NCBI RefSeq assembly: GCF_007035645.1
Contig: NZ_AP019632.1
Span: 1,984,001-2,048,000 of the forward strand
DNA: 64,000 nt
Direction: 5' to 3'
Source: Enterobacter asburiae
GTDB taxonomy: Bacteria > Pseudomonadota > Gammaproteobacteria > Enterobacterales > Enterobacteriaceae
Shown here: one piece after another, positions 1-9,874 of the stretch
Layout: each line of letters opens with the position of its first letter
Position numbering within the stretch: the first letter of the stretch is position 1
Translations under genes and position numbers: made by a program
Notes under the pieces: generated by a model
What the model was told of the DNA's origin: nothing
Seen by the model: only the letters and a program-made list of their open reading frames with translations
Database searches by the model: none

Positions 1-522
1 TCCATCATGATGGGGCGCGTCTTTATGGCGAATGGCGACTACGCCAAAGCCGTTGAAAGCCTGCTGCGGGTTATCGACCAGGACAAAGAACTGGTCAGTG
101 AAACGCTGGAAATGCTGCAAACCTGCTATCAACAGCTCGACAAGCAGGAAGAGTGGGTAGCTTTCCTGCGTCGCTGCGTGGAAGAAAATACCGGCGCCAC
201 CGCTGAACTGATGCTCTCTGACGTTGTTGAGCAGTATGAGGGAAGCGACACCGCGCAGGTTTATATTACGCGTCAGCTGCAACGTCATCCGACCATGCGG
301 GTGTTCCATAAGCTAATGGATTACCACCTGAACGACGCTGAAGAAGGGCGCGCCAAAGAGAGCCTGATGGTGCTGCGCGACATGGTTGGCGAACAGGTGC
401 GCAGCAAGCCGCGCTATCGCTGCCAGAAGTGTGGTTTTACCGCGTATACGCTCTACTGGCACTGTCCTTCCTGCCGCGCCTGGTCCACCATCAAGCCAAT
501 CCGTGGCCTGGACGGGCAGTAA
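1..522 (+). CDS. lapB: LapB (YciM), lipopolysaccharide assembly protein B, 3' part only
   Basis: This is the C-terminal 173 residues of LapB; the gene starts upstream of the window (whole protein about 389 aa in E. coli). LapB is a cytoplasmic-membrane-anchored TPR protein that promotes FtsH degradation of LpxC and so limits LPS synthesis. The visible part holds TPR-like helices followed by a C-terminal rubredoxin-like metal site, CQKC ... CPSC (residues about 138-155 of this fragment). Both Cys pairs are intact, so the protein looks functional. It is followed after about 185 nt by pyrF on the same strand, the usual enterobacterial order. Identity is confident; nothing can be said about its N-terminus here. 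Confidence 0.95.
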   Translation, partial: SIMMGRVFMANGDYAKAVESLLRVIDQDKELVSETLEMLQTCYQQLDKQEEWVAFLRRCVEENTGATAELMLSDVVEQYEGSDTAQVYITRQLQRHPTMRVFHKLMDYHLNDAEEGRAKESLMVLRDMVGEQVRSKPRYRCQKCGFTAYTLYWHCPSCRAWSTIKPIRGLDGQ

Positions 523-707
523 TTTTTTAAAACGCCGCATTTTAGTTACAACATACTGAAGGTTTTTCCCTTGTCCTGAACTCCGTGCGGTTTGCCGGCC
601 TGGCAGGCGCGTAAATGGATCCTGTCAATTTGCGGCGTCGGCAGGTAGAATGCTGGCCGTTTATCTGTTCCGCGCCGCTGCGCGCCCATAGACGAAAAGG
701 GCTGGTC

Positions 708-1445
708 ATGACGTCTGTTACATCCTCCACTTCCCGCGTAATTACGGATTCTCCTGTTGTTGTTGCGCTTGATTACAATAAGCGTGACGCTGCACTGGCG
801 TTTGTCGACGGCATCGACCCTCGCGACTGCCGTCTGAAAGTTGGCAAAGAGATGTTCACGCTGTTTGGACCGCAAATCGTTCGCGATCTGCAGCAGCGCG
901 GCTTTGACGTTTTCCTCGACCTGAAATTCCACGATATCCCGAATACCACGGCGCACGCGGTTGCCGCAGCCGCAGAGCTGGGCGTATGGATGGTCAACAT
1001 CCACGCATCGGGTGGGGCAAGAATGATGACGGCCGCCCGTGAGGCGCTCCTGCCGTTCGGTAAAGATGCACCGTTGCTGATTGCGGTCACCGTACTGACC
1101 AGTATGGACGAAAACGATCTACGCGACCTGGGCGTGACGTTGTCACCCGCCGAGCATGCCGAACGTCTCGCGCGTCTGACGCAGCATTGCGGCCTGGATG
1201 GCGTTGTTTGTTCCGCGCAGGAAGCGGTACGTTTCAAATCAGCGCTGGGCCAGGATTTTAAACTGGTTACGCCGGGTATCCGTCCTGCAGGCAGCGAAGT
1301 GGGCGATCAGCGCCGCATTATGACGCCTGAGCAGGCGCTAGCTGCTGGCGTTGACTATATGGTCATCGGGCGTCCGGTGACGCAGTCTGCCAACCCGGCT
1401 GAGACGCTTAAGGCTATCAACGCATCGCTGAAAAAGGGGGCCTAA
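708..1445 (+). CDS. pyrF: orotidine 5'-phosphate decarboxylase
   Basis: PyrF converts OMP to UMP, the last step of de novo pyrimidine synthesis, in the cytosol. The 245-residue protein matches the E. coli length and has the catalytic array D71-x-K73-x-x-D76 in the segment [11 protein letters not shown], plus K44 in the segment RLKVGKE. The open frame extends upstream to 615, but the start at 708 gives the conserved N-terminus ([10 protein letters not shown]...). It overlaps yciH by one base (TAATG), so the two are probably translationally coupled, as in E. coli. Confidence 0.97.
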   Translation: MTSVTSSTSRVITDSPVVVALDYNKRDAALAFVDGIDPRDCRLKVGKEMFTLFGPQIVRDLQQRGFDVFLDLKFHDIPNTTAHAVAAAAELGVWMVNIHASGGARMMTAAREALLPFGKDAPLLIAVTVLTSMDENDLRDLGVTLSPAEHAERLARLTQHCGLDGVVCSAQEAVRFKSALGQDFKLVTPGIRPAGSEVGDQRRIMTPEQALAAGVDYMVIGRPVTQSANPAETLKAINASLKKGA

Positions 1446-1771
1446 TGACCGATTCCAACAGCCGTCTGGTCTATTCAACCGACAGCGGGCGTATAGACGA
1501 GCCGAAAGCGAAAGTGGAACGTCCTAAGGGGGACGGCATCGTTCGGATCCAGCGCCAGACCAGTGGACGAAAAGGGAAAGGGGTTTGCCTTATCTCCGGC
1601 ATTGACCTGGGTGATGCTGAACTGGCAAAGCTGGCGGCCGAGTTGAAAAAGAAATGTGGCTGCGGCGGCGCCGTGAAAGACGGTATTATTGAAATCCAGG
1701 GAGATAAGCGCGATTTAATAAAATCTCTGCTGGAAGCCAAAGGGATGAAAGTCAAACTGGCAGGCGGTTAA
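1445..1771 (+). CDS. yciH: YciH, SUI1/eIF1-like translation factor homologue
   Basis: The 108-residue protein belongs to the SUI1/eIF1 family. The SUI1 fold spans about residues 30-105 and includes the typical GxxxKDGxIEIQGD segment near the C-terminus. Bacterial YciH is thought to influence initiation fidelity like eIF1 or IF3; its physiological role is uncertain. The start codon overlaps the pyrF stop (TAATG), indicating a pyrF-yciH operon. A perfect 11-bp hairpin follows at 1779-1802 and probably ends the transcript. Confidence 0.93.
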   Translation: MTDSNSRLVYSTDSGRIDEPKAKVERPKGDGIVRIQRQTSGRKGKGVCLISGIDLGDAELAKLAAELKKKCGCGGAVKDGIIEIQGDKRDLIKSLLEAKGMKVKLAGG

Positions 1772-1778
1772 AATAAAT

Positions 1779-1802
1779 GAGCCACGGCAAATGCCGTGGC
1801 TC
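1779..1802 (+). terminator. hairpin after pyrF-yciH
   Basis: GAGCCACGGCA and TGCCGTGGCTC form a perfect 11-bp stem with a two-base apex, starting 7 nt after the yciH stop. There is no clear T-run after it (GTGTTAT), so it may stabilise the 3' end or work with Rho rather than act alone. Confidence 0.55.
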
Positions 1803-1876
1803 GTGTTATATACGTGCGTATGTCAGACCTGAAATGCGTTCAAATATCGCAATACCGGGGAAGGCTTAGAGAATAA

Positions 1877-2095
1877 TTATTTGCCAACCTGGTGACCGAT
1901 AATACCACCGACAGCAGCGCCACCTAATGTACCCAGCGTACTACCATCCGTTAATACTGCACCACCGAGAGCACCGGCACCGGCACCAATAGCGGTGTTA
2001 CGGTCACGTTTAGACCAGTTAGAGCACGCGCTCAGGGACATTGCTACAGTGATTGCCAGAACAGCGGCGGCTAATTTTTTGCTGGTTAAGGTCAT
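1877..2095 (-). CDS. osmB: OsmB, osmotically inducible lipoprotein
   Basis: The protein has 72 residues. An N-terminal signal ends in the lipobox LSAC (Cys24), so the mature protein is a lipoprotein. A glycine-zipper region follows (about residues 36-68, repeated GAGAGALGG / GGAAVGGIIG). In E. coli osmB is induced by osmotic and envelope stress via RpoS and Rcs. The start at 2095 is preceded by a good Shine-Dalgarno (CAGGAGAAAG) and by a -10-like CTATACTTA on the minus strand about 45 nt upstream. It is transcribed toward yciH. Confidence 0.95.
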   Translation of the reverse strand: MTLTSKKLAAAVLAITVAMSLSACSNWSKRDRNTAIGAGAGALGGAVLTDGSTLGTLGGAAVGGIIGHQVGK

Positions 2096-2141
2096 AATAC
2101 TTTCTCCTGAATTATCGATTCACGGAAAGATGTACACGTTA

Positions 2142-2147
2142 AGTATA
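2142..2147 (-). promoter_or_regulatory. osmB -10 element (RpoS-like)
   Basis: On the minus strand the sequence reads GTCTATACTTAACG, with TATACT at 2147-2142. CTATACTTA fits the extended RpoS -10 pattern (CTATACT). RpoS control of osmB is known in E. coli; here it is inferred from this match and its place about 50 nt upstream of the start codon. Confidence 0.5.
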
Positions 2148-2330
2148 GACGAATCGAATACTTAATTCTGTTCTCCGTGAAAGCTGGTCGCGCAGGCGTT
2201 ACGTAATCACGCAGGTGATAGTCACTTCCTGTTATATCGCTAACATTAATTTTACGACTTTAATGCAGGTTAAACAGGTAAAAACTCTTAAAGAAGTACC
2301 AGGAATCATCTCAGAGAAAGAAGGGCGTAT

Positions 2331-2349
2331 GCGCCCGAAATTCGGGCGC
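2331..2349 (-). terminator. hairpin after yciT
   Basis: GCGCCCGAAATTCGGGCGC is a perfect 19-base palindrome lying 10 nt past the yciT stop on the minus strand. A second GGGCGTATGCGCCC hairpin overlaps it, and the minus strand continues with a T-rich CTTCTTTCT. It is a likely terminator for yciT. Confidence 0.6.
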
Positions 2350-2358
2350 GGAGGGAAC

Positions 2359-3111
2359 TCAGGCGGTCGTTTTAATAATATTGACGATCAGCCCGTCATC
2401 TTCCAGTTTATTACGGTGCGCATCGCTCAACCGTTCATCGGTAATCACGCGGCTAAAGCGTGAAACCGGGCCCATCGTATAAGGGTGAACGGCGCCAAAT
2501 TTAGAGCTGTCGGTCAGCACAATGGCTTCACACTCTTTTTCCAGCACGGCATTCACCACGTCGGAGCGCATCATATCCCGGCCGGTAAAACCTGTCTCCG
2601 GTTGCCAGCCGTCAATCCCGATAAAGGCCTTGCTGAAATGAACCTGCTGAACATACTGACGGGTCAGCGGGCCTACCATGCTTTCACTTTTTTTCTGGTA
2701 AATACCGCCCAGCAGAATCACCTCGCAGCGCGTCTCTTTGAGCAAATGCGCGATATAGCTGCTGACGGTGATGATGGTAACGTCTTTTTGATCGGCAAGC
2801 GTGCGCGCCAGAAGGGCATTGCTGCTGCCGTTTTCAATAAAGACGGTCTCGCCGTTGTTCACCAGGGACGCGGCAAATTCCGCCAGTTCACGTTTGAGCG
2901 CGTAGTTATTCATCATGCGCGTCTCGACGTCATCACTGTCCAGCGGGACAGCATATCCGTGAGCGCGACGCAGGTAGCTCTGTTTTTCCAGCAGATTAAG
3001 ATCCTGACGGATGGTGACTTCAGAAACGCCGGTGGTTTTAGCGAGATCGACTACGCTTACGCGTCCCTGATCGATGACCATCTGCAAAATGAGTTGTTGT
3101 CGGGAATTCAT
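2359..3111 (-). CDS. yciT: YciT, DeoR-family transcriptional regulator
   Basis: The 250-residue protein has an N-terminal DeoR winged helix (about residues 1-57, with the recognition segment [19 protein letters not shown]). A sugar-phosphate-isomerase-like sensor domain follows (about 75-245, containing [10 protein letters not shown] and [20 protein letters not shown]). In E. coli YciT has been linked to osmotic and envelope responses, but its ligand is not established. An in-frame ATG at 3120 would add MDA; 3111 gives the conserved MNSRQQ start. Neither start has a strong Shine-Dalgarno. Confidence 0.92.
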   Translation of the reverse strand: MNSRQQLILQMVIDQGRVSVVDLAKTTGVSEVTIRQDLNLLEKQSYLRRAHGYAVPLDSDDVETRMMNNYALKRELAEFAASLVNNGETVFIENGSSNALLARTLADQKDVTIITVSSYIAHLLKETRCEVILLGGIYQKKSESMVGPLTRQYVQQVHFSKAFIGIDGWQPETGFTGRDMMRSDVVNAVLEKECEAIVLTDSSKFGAVHPYTMGPVSRFSRVITDERLSDAHRNKLEDDGLIVNIIKTTA

Positions 3112-3154
3112 AGCATCCATTTAATAAAGCGAAACGAGGTCGGAGACGGTGGGA

Positions 3155-3337
3155 TTAAACTTCCCACGGAGCTTTTGGCTGTCTGTTTTCTGGCGCATTG
3201 TCAGCACCATTCTGAGCAAGAAGTTCAGACTTCAGGATCTCGAGATTACGGATAGCAGAGTGATAATCGCCCGCCACCAGGATATCCAGCACGGTATCAA
3301 TTCGTTGTGCTACAGCTTGTGCGTCAATAGTCGACAT
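3155..3337 (-). CDS. yciZ: YciZ, UPF0509 small protein
   Basis: The protein has 60 residues, beginning [19 protein letters not shown] and ending PKAPWEV, which matches the UPF0509 family of enterobacteria. No function is established. The open frame runs upstream to 3415, but the start at 3337 is chosen because it has a Shine-Dalgarno (GGGGTGAG, 4-5 nt upstream) and the conserved N-terminus. It lies 43 nt upstream of yciT on the same strand and may be co-transcribed with it. Confidence 0.88.
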   Translation of the reverse strand: MSTIDAQAVAQRIDTVLDILVAGDYHSAIRNLEILKSELLAQNGADNAPENRQPKAPWEV

Positions 3338-3494
3338 AATCTCACCCCAGGCGCGAAAAGTTAATATTTTCAATGATGCAGAAAATAGGTTCAAAAGAGA
3401 AGGGAAAAAATGCAATAACTAAATTACATAAACGTAAGTGATAAATTTATTCCCCCTCATGCAGCAGGCTTAATGACTGGATTAGTCTAAAACT

Positions 3495-3513
3495 GCGCGC
3501 AAGGCGCTTTTTT
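3495..3513 (+). promoter_or_regulatory. small GC hairpin plus T6 in the rpfF leader
   Basis: GCGC-GCAAG-GCGC followed by six T lies 17-35 nt upstream of the rpfF ATG, just before its Shine-Dalgarno (AAGAGG). It resembles a very short intrinsic terminator or attenuator, but a 4-bp stem is weak, so function is uncertain. Confidence 0.25.
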
Positions 3514-3530
3514 ATAAGAGGAATTAGACT

Positions 3531-4400
3531 ATGACAGTTATCAATCAGCCTACCTGCACACTGTTTACCGATACTGAACGGTTCACTCAGCTGTCAGGGT
3601 ATTACGAGGCGGAGCGTCACACGGTCTGGATGATGCTGCGGGCTCAGCCACGTCCTTGCTTTAACCATGCGTTAATAGAGGAGATCATGAACTTTTTATG
3701 GCTGGTTCGCCAGTCTGGGTTTGCGGTTGATTTTTGGGTAACCGGATCGCTGGTTCCCGAGATGTACAATACGGGCGGTGATTTACAGTTCTTCGTCGAG
3801 TGCATTCAGAACGGACGTCGGGAAGCGTTACGGGCGTACGCTCGCGCCTGCGTTGATTGCGTCCATGCGGCCTCACGGGGGTTTGATACGGGAGCCATCA
3901 CTCTGGCAATGGTAGAAGGCAGTGCGTTAGGGGGCGGGTTTGAGGCCGCTCTGGCGCACCATTTCGTCCTGGCTCAGCGCGATGCCCGTTTAGGTTTCCC
4001 GGAGATAGCCTTCAACCTGTTTCCGGGTATGGGAGGATATTCCCTGGTTGCACGCCGTGCAGGCATGAAGCTGGCGGAGGAACTCATCTACAAAGGGGAA
4101 TCCCATACGGCTGAATGGTACGAACAGCACGGGCTGGTGGATGTCCTGTTTGAACCGGGACAAAGCTATGTCTCCACCCGAACCTTCATCGACACGCTGC
4201 GGCCAAAACTGAATGGCGTAAGGGCGATGCTGCGCGCCCGTACGCGCGTTCTGCAATTGCCTCGCAGTGAACTGATGGACATCACGGAAGACTGGGTTGA
4301 TGCCGCTTTCTGCCTGGAGCCGAAAGATATCGCCTACATGGAGCGTCTGGTCACGCTGCAAAACCGCCATCACGCGGCGGGCCTGCGTAAAGCCAGTTAA
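3531..4400 (+). CDS. rpfF: RpfF-type enoyl-CoA hydratase/thioesterase, DSF-family signal synthase
   Basis: The 289-residue crotonase-fold protein is like Xanthomonas and Burkholderia RpfF, which turns 3-hydroxyacyl-ACP into cis-2-unsaturated fatty acids used as diffusible signal factors. The two catalytic glutamates of the family are present: E138 in GGGFEAALA and E158 in [13 protein letters not shown]. The oxyanion-hole region NTGGDLQFF (residues 80-88) is also there. The Shine-Dalgarno AAGAGG precedes the ATG. It is convergent with rpfR and the two stop codons overlap by 3-4 bases, keeping signal synthase and receptor physically linked. E. coli K-12 has the receptor homologue but not this synthase. 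The exact fatty-acid product cannot be read from sequence. Confidence 0.9.
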   Translation: MTVINQPTCTLFTDTERFTQLSGYYEAERHTVWMMLRAQPRPCFNHALIEEIMNFLWLVRQSGFAVDFWVTGSLVPEMYNTGGDLQFFVECIQNGRREALRAYARACVDCVHAASRGFDTGAITLAMVEGSALGGGFEAALAHHFVLAQRDARLGFPEIAFNLFPGMGGYSLVARRAGMKLAEELIYKGESHTAEWYEQHGLVDVLFEPGQSYVSTRTFIDTLRPKLNGVRAMLRARTRVLQLPRSELMDITEDWVDAAFCLEPKDIAYMERLVTLQNRHHAAGLRKAS

Positions 4401-6388
4401 CATTGATTTCGCGCTTGATATCGTTTTAGCCATCGCTCGAATGCGGCAGCGGGCATCGGCTTAGCAAACAGAAAACCCTGCCGTTCGTTGACGCCGTTCT
4501 TGGTCAGAAAGGCGTCTTCTTTTGCATTCTCCACACCCTCGGCAATCACCTGCAGATTTAACGCCTGCGCCACCGCGACGATAGCGCGCACCAGTGACTG
4601 GGAAATAGACTGCTTATGAATATCCCTGACGAAAGATTGATCGAGCTTAATGGCGTCGATAGGGAAGCGGGCCAGCTGAGAAAGGGAAGAGTAGCCGGTG
4701 CCAAAATCATCCAGATGAATTTGCGCCCCGAGTCGGCTGAACTGCTGGATCACGGACAGCGCCAGCTCTTCATTTTCGATAAGACAGCTTTCGGTCAACT
4801 CAACGTCGACCGGGCAGTATTCAAAATTCAGATCCTTCAGCGCCTGCTTTAAGTCGCTGAAAATAGTCTGGTCGGCCAGCTGGCGTGCAGAGACGTTCAC
4901 CGCCACGCGCAGGTTTATTCCCTTATCGCGCCATTTTGCCACCTGACGAACCACGTCGAGCATCACCCAGCGGCCCAGCGGCACAATCAACCCCGACTCT
5001 TCGGCATAAGAGATAAACTCCAGCGGCGGGATCAGGCCGCGTTCTGGTGATTGCCAGCGGACCAGCGCTTCAAGGCTTCTGACTTCTCCGCGCCAGGTTA
5101 TTTTCGGCTGATAGTGGATCAGAAGCTGATCGTTATCCAGGGCCTTGCGCAGGTTGGTATCCAGCCAGAGATACTCAAATACGCGCTGGTTCATCTCGGG
5201 TGAGAAGACGCAGAACTTGCCCCGGCCGTTCTCTTTGGCAGTGTACATGGCGGTATCGGCGTTGCGAATAACGCTTTCCCGGTCGTTTCCGTGCTGCGGG
5301 GCGAGGGCAATACCCAGAGAGCAGCCGGTATAAATCTCAATCAGACCGATTCGGAACGGCTGGCGCAGGCGGGTTAAAATGCGCGACGCCATCGCCTCCA
5401 GAGAGCCCTGAGAGGTATTGGTGGCCATGACGATAAACTCATCGCCGCCAAGACGCGCCAGCACCTGTTCTTCATCCAGACAGCTCAAGATGGCGAGGGC
5501 GACAGCCTGCAACAGCTGATCGCCAAACATATGCCCGTAAGCGTCGTTGACCTTTTTAAAGTTATCCAGATCGAGATACACCACGCCCACCTGCGTGTCG
5601 CCGCGGTTGTCGATGGCGTCAGAAATCAGATCGTGGATCGCATTGCGGTTGGGCAGGCCGGTGATGGTATCGGTATTGGCCAGCACGCGCAGTCGTTCCT
5701 GAGCGCGGCGCTCCTCGGTAATATCTGTCCCGGAACAGATAAGGAAAATTTCATTTTTACCGCTGCCGCTGTGCACGAATTTGTTTCTGAACAGAAAAAG
5801 GCGCTGCCCTTTACGCGTTTTGATCCAGCGTTCGACTTCGTAGGAGCTGCCGTTGCGAAAAAAACCGGTAATATTGCGCTTTGAGGCTGCCGCTTCGCTG
5901 CGGCTCATAAACAGCTTAAACACGTTCTGCCCAATCACTTCTTGCTCTTTCAGGCCGGTGTACTCTTCGCTAAGCCGGTTAAAACGCTGAATATTGCCGT
6001 GCTGATCGAGAATAACAATGACGGAGTTGGCCTCTGAGACAACCTGTTCCGCGAAAGAGAGCCCCTGAGCCAGATCGCGCGCCACGGAGGGTGTATCGTT
6101 CCAGGCGGAAGCGGTGCCTGCCCACTCGTTGCGGGTAATTTTACGGCCCACAAGATGAACCGGGACATCTTCCCCGTACAGGGAGAGCGACATGGAAATG
6201 CTGGAGGTAATAACGGTTAAATGACGGATGAGATCGGCCTGTTCATCGTCCAGCGCCACGACCTGAGTGACATCGGCATTTTCGCTGGTGGAGAGGTGCA
6301 GAGCGTTGCTGTCGGCTGACAGGCGCCACCACGGGCTGTGAGTCCCCATGTAGCGAAACAGCAAATTCTGCTCCAGATCGTCCATCAT
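4397..6388 (-). CDS. rpfR: RpfR/PdeR (Gmr): FI-PAS-GGDEF-EAL signal receptor and c-di-GMP enzyme
   Basis: The 663-residue cytosolic protein has four parts: an N-terminal RpfF-interaction domain (about residues 1-95), a PAS sensor (about 110-225), a GGDEF domain with intact GGDEF at 314-318, and an EAL domain with EAL at 440-442 plus DDFGTGYS and EGVE motifs. In the RpfF/RpfR systems of Burkholderia and Cronobacter, the PAS domain binds the cis-2 fatty acid and shifts the balance toward c-di-GMP breakdown. E. coli calls the orthologue PdeR (Gmr). ATG codons occur at 6388 and 6385, preceded by GGGAG. Its stop overlaps that of rpfF on the opposite strand. Confidence 0.92.
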   Translation of the reverse strand: MMDDLEQNLLFRYMGTHSPWWRLSADSNALHLSTSENADVTQVVALDDEQADLIRHLTVITSSISMSLSLYGEDVPVHLVGRKITRNEWAGTASAWNDTPSVARDLAQGLSFAEQVVSEANSVIVILDQHGNIQRFNRLSEEYTGLKEQEVIGQNVFKLFMSRSEAAASKRNITGFFRNGSSYEVERWIKTRKGQRLFLFRNKFVHSGSGKNEIFLICSGTDITEERRAQERLRVLANTDTITGLPNRNAIHDLISDAIDNRGDTQVGVVYLDLDNFKKVNDAYGHMFGDQLLQAVALAILSCLDEEQVLARLGGDEFIVMATNTSQGSLEAMASRILTRLRQPFRIGLIEIYTGCSLGIALAPQHGNDRESVIRNADTAMYTAKENGRGKFCVFSPEMNQRVFEYLWLDTNLRKALDNDQLLIHYQPKITWRGEVRSLEALVRWQSPERGLIPPLEFISYAEESGLIVPLGRWVMLDVVRQVAKWRDKGINLRVAVNVSARQLADQTIFSDLKQALKDLNFEYCPVDVELTESCLIENEELALSVIQQFSRLGAQIHLDDFGTGYSSLSQLARFPIDAIKLDQSFVRDIHKQSISQSLVRAIVAVAQALNLQVIAEGVENAKEDAFLTKNGVNERQGFLFAKPMPAAAFERWLKRYQARNQC

Positions 6389-6663
6389 GTTTTCTCCCGC
6401 AGCTGTTCATTAGCGCACAAATTATTCATTTGCTGTCGACTTTTCCGTTGAGAAACAGCGGCAAAACCGAAGTGAACCTGTTGTTTTTCCCTGCTTTCTT
6501 ATAATAAAACGAGTCAGGTTAAAAAGGATACTGAGCGTATAGAAATTCACGTAACCGAATATAACAACACTCTTTTACTGTAGATAATTATGGCGGTTTT
6601 GGGCGAAGGGATACTGAAAATAGTAAGGAAAAATAATGATTTTGTGGCGGGCATAAAAAGAAA

Positions 6664-6701
6664 AATTGTCGGCCCTTCCGGAAAGGAAACGGCCGACAAT
6701 T
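6664..6701 (-). terminator. rnb intrinsic terminator
   Basis: AATTGTCGGCC and GGCCGACAATT form a perfect 11-bp stem around a loop with its own small inverted repeat. On the minus strand it is followed by TTTTCTTTTTA. It starts 11 nt after the rnb stop. Confidence 0.85.
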
Positions 6702-6711
6702 GAACCGGTTA

Positions 6712-8646
6712 TCAGGCGACAGGGCGCGCGATAATACTGCGGGTTTCCATGCGAACTTCGGCGATAGTAACGTCAATCACGTCGGTGACTTTGTAAACTG
6801 TTTCACCTTTAATTTGCACGGTACCGTTTTCCTGGCTACAGACCATTTCGTCACGAACCGCGTGCAGGAACGGCGCAGGAATAAACGCGACAGCACCGTT
6901 ATCGACCAGACGGACGCGCATGCCCCCGCGGCTGATATCGATGATCTCTGCGGCGAAACGGGTGTCCGTACCGGCTTTATCCTGCAGGAAACGTGCGTAC
7001 AGCCAGTCACCAACGTCACGCTCGGCCATGCGGTTCAGACGGCGACGATCGGCCATCTGCAGCGTGGTGTCCTCCTGAGGACGGGCAATGGTTTCACCTT
7101 TGATAATCGCTTTCAGCAGGCGGTGGTTAACCATATCGCCATACTTACGGATCGGCGATGTCCAGGTGGCGTAAGCTTCGAGGCCAAGGCCAAAGTGCGG
7201 GCCAGGCTCGGTGCTGATTTCAGCGAAGGACTGGAAGCGACGAATGCGGCTGTCCAGGAAGCCCGACGGCTGCGCGTCCAGCTCGCGGCGAAGCTTGCAG
7301 AAGCCCGGCAGCGTCAGCACTTCTTCCGGATCAACGTGCACATCGTGATTTTTCAGCAGGGCCGCCAGCGCTTCGGTATTCGCCGGATCAAACCCAGTGT
7401 GGACGTTGTAAATGCCAAAGCCCAGTTTGTCGCGCAGCACGCGTGCGGCACAGATGTTGGCGGAAATCATCGCCTCTTCAACGATGCGGTTCGCAATGCG
7501 TCGCGGTTCGGCCACGATGTCCAGCACTTCGCCTTTCTCGCCCAGAACAAAGCGATAATCCGGGCGGTCTTTGAACACCAGCGCGTGGGTTTTACGCCAC
7601 TCGCCGCGGTTGAGGCAGATGCGATGCAGCAGACGGATTTGCGCGGCAATGGCGTCTGATTCAGGTTTCCAGCTACCGGTATTTTCAAGCCAGTCGGACA
7701 CGTTATCGTAGGCCAGCTTGGCTTTCGATTCGATGGTGGCGGCAAAGAACTCGATATCGTCTTCAATCGCGCCATCTGCGGCGATAATCATGCGGCAGGC
7801 AAGGACCGGGCGCACTTCATTTGGACGCAGCGAGCAGAGATCGTCTGACAATTCGCGCGGCAGCATCGGAATGTTGAAGCCCGGCAGGTAGTTGGTGAAC
7901 GCACGGATTTTAGCCGCGTCATCAAGCTTGCTGCCTTCGGCAATCCAGGCGGTTGGATCGGCAATGGCGACGGTCAGATGCAGTTTGCCATCGGCGCTCT
8001 CTTCAGCGTACAGCGCGTCATCCATATCTTCCGTGCTGGCGCTGTCGATGGTGACAAACTCCAGCGCGGTGAGATCGCGGCGCGTCAGACCTTCGTCCTG
8101 CATCTCGGTCGCTACGCCGTTCGGCGCTTCTTTTTCAAGATTATGGCGTGCCAGCGTGACCCACCATGGCACGAAATGGTCGGCGCCAAAGGTGATGAAC
8201 TGGGTCAGCTCAGCATAAAAACCGCGATCGCCTTTCAGAGGATGACGGCGCATTTCTGCTACGGCCCAGTCACCTTCTTTAAAATCATGCTCAACGCCAC
8301 GGGCGGCGCGGCAGGGAATAGCATCTTTCAGCAGGGGATGATCCGGAACGATAGCAAGACGATCGTCTTTTCTCTGCACCTTGCCCACAAAACGGGTCAG
8401 GAACGGTTCGATCAGTTCTTCCGGCTCGGCAGACTCGCGGTCCTTCTCGGTATGAATGACGGCCATGACGCGATCGCCATGCATCACTTTCTTCATCTGC
8501 GGAGGCGGAATGAAGTAGCTTTTCTGCGCGTCAACCTCAAGGAAGCCAAAGCCCTTTTCCGTGGCTTTTACGACCCCTTCTGCACGCGGCGTCTGGGAAT
8601 GCAGTTGCTGTTTAAGCTGCGCTAGCAGCGGGTTGTCCTGAAACAT
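6712..8646 (-). CDS. rnb: exoribonuclease II
   Basis: RNase II is a processive 3'-5' hydrolytic exoribonuclease that degrades unstructured mRNA. The 644-residue protein equals the E. coli length. It carries N-terminal cold-shock domains (about residues 20-170), the RNB catalytic domain with the acidic cluster [15 protein letters not shown] around residue 200-212 (the D201/D207/D209/D210 equivalents), and a C-terminal S1 domain (about 560-640). It is a single gene on the minus strand with its own terminator. Confidence 0.97.
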   Translation of the reverse strand: MFQDNPLLAQLKQQLHSQTPRAEGVVKATEKGFGFLEVDAQKSYFIPPPQMKKVMHGDRVMAVIHTEKDRESAEPEELIEPFLTRFVGKVQRKDDRLAIVPDHPLLKDAIPCRAARGVEHDFKEGDWAVAEMRRHPLKGDRGFYAELTQFITFGADHFVPWWVTLARHNLEKEAPNGVATEMQDEGLTRRDLTALEFVTIDSASTEDMDDALYAEESADGKLHLTVAIADPTAWIAEGSKLDDAAKIRAFTNYLPGFNIPMLPRELSDDLCSLRPNEVRPVLACRMIIAADGAIEDDIEFFAATIESKAKLAYDNVSDWLENTGSWKPESDAIAAQIRLLHRICLNRGEWRKTHALVFKDRPDYRFVLGEKGEVLDIVAEPRRIANRIVEEAMISANICAARVLRDKLGFGIYNVHTGFDPANTEALAALLKNHDVHVDPEEVLTLPGFCKLRRELDAQPSGFLDSRIRRFQSFAEISTEPGPHFGLGLEAYATWTSPIRKYGDMVNHRLLKAIIKGETIARPQEDTTLQMADRRRLNRMAERDVGDWLYARFLQDKAGTDTRFAAEIIDISRGGMRVRLVDNGAVAFIPAPFLHAVRDEMVCSQENGTVQIKGETVYKVTDVIDVTIAEVRMETRSIIARPVA

Positions 8647-8734
8647 AATGTTCTATTTTCGTAGCCATTGAGCGGCTGACAGTTTTACGCGATTCTCACT
8701 GTCTCAGCAAGCGCTCTTTGGGTAATTAGTATGG

Positions 8735-9721
8735 TTATTCCTCTTTACCAAACGCGACTTTCAGACGATTGAGCCAGCCATCAAACGCGCTGCGGGTAAG
8801 CAGCGTGATGGCATGTTCGCCGGGGAGTCCCTGATCCGTGAGCGGGGTAAACTGCGCGGCGCTGAAGCGGTCCGGAGAGCGCGTCAGCAGTTCGACCGCC
8901 GCCGAAAGTGCGGGGGACGTCAGCGGGATCGCTTCGCGGGTGTTTAACAGGATTTCTCCGGTCAGGTCGAGCAGCGAAGGCTCATGGCAAAGGACCGGCG
9001 TCAGCGCCTCCAGCGCGGGTTCTGCCTGCCAGCGGGACAGCGACTCAAGCTGATGCGCACTCGCATAGCGCAGCTCGACGACGGGCAATAGCGGCACCCA
9101 GGCGGCGTGGCTCGCGGGCAGCGTGTGCGGCTGAATATGATGGCCTGGCAACCAGCGAACGGGGTGTCCTAACAGCGCCTGAAAAACCGCGACCACGCGC
9201 GCCTGAAAACCGATAAACCCGATAATCTGGTTAATCACCACAATGTCATATATTGACAGGCCAACCTCATCAAGCTGGTTTTGCGCTTTATCATCAATCA
9301 CATCAGGAGAGCTGGCGAGCTGGCGGGCGTACTGCGTAATTTGCGCCAGACGTCGGTTGCTTTCGCGCGAGGAGTCCGGGCCGGGAAGCGGGGCGAGGAG
9401 GGCGGCGTAATGGTTACAAAGCCGCTGAACCCCACAGGCCTGGGCGACCGTTAGCGCGGTGCTGAGCCGATCGTAGGCGCTGAGCGTATGCAGGCGGTTC
9501 ACGGGAATCGAGAGCGGAAACAGCTGGTGGCACAAGGCTCTGGCAGGGGTAAGCCAGCCAGAACAGGCGGTGACAATCTCATCAGGCAGGGCTAAATCGA
9601 GCAAAAAACGATCGTCGACGTTAGCGGCTTCGGGCACCAGAGGCAGAACATCTGTCTGCGCGTGGTTCGACTGGGTCTCGTGATACCAGTGGCCTTTGCC
9701 GGAAAAACGGCGTTGTTCCAT
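8735..9721 (-). CDS. yciW: YciW, CMD/AhpD-like domain protein
   Basis: The 328-residue protein begins MEQRRFSGKGHWYHETQSN, the N-terminus typical of YciW. The central part (about residues 60-240) resembles the carboxymuconolactone decarboxylase/AhpD-like fold of peroxidase-related proteins, and the segment VGLSIYDIVVINQIIGFIGFQARVV is well conserved. The function is unresolved; in E. coli it is usually called a putative oxidoreductase. It lies between rnb and fabI on the same strand, as in E. coli, with 88 nt to rnb and about 150 nt to fabI. Confidence 0.85.
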   Translation of the reverse strand: MEQRRFSGKGHWYHETQSNHAQTDVLPLVPEAANVDDRFLLDLALPDEIVTACSGWLTPARALCHQLFPLSIPVNRLHTLSAYDRLSTALTVAQACGVQRLCNHYAALLAPLPGPDSSRESNRRLAQITQYARQLASSPDVIDDKAQNQLDEVGLSIYDIVVINQIIGFIGFQARVVAVFQALLGHPVRWLPGHHIQPHTLPASHAAWVPLLPVVELRYASAHQLESLSRWQAEPALEALTPVLCHEPSLLDLTGEILLNTREAIPLTSPALSAAVELLTRSPDRFSAAQFTPLTDQGLPGEHAITLLTRSAFDGWLNRLKVAFGKEE

Positions 9722-9835
9722 GTGCGTTCCTTGATCTCAAAATGGCGATCAATATCCTGGCGTAAGGCAGATAAAGGGAAAAATATTGTTAGGTGATAAC
9801 AAATAGCAGAACGGAATAACGAAGGGGTGGTGCGG

Positions 9836-9868
9836 GGGGAAAACTCTCTTCCCGTGCGGGAAGAGAGT
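9836..9868 (-). terminator. fabI intrinsic terminator
   Basis: ACTCTCTTCCCG and CGGGAAGAGAGT form a perfect 12-bp stem with a two-base apex, 6 nt after the fabI stop. On the minus strand it is followed by TTTTCCCCCC, a short T-run. Confidence 0.75.
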
Positions 9869-9874
9869 CACAGC

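Noticed and set aside
6700..7659. 319-codon open frame on the plus strand
   Set aside because: Antisense to rnb; no start signal or family.
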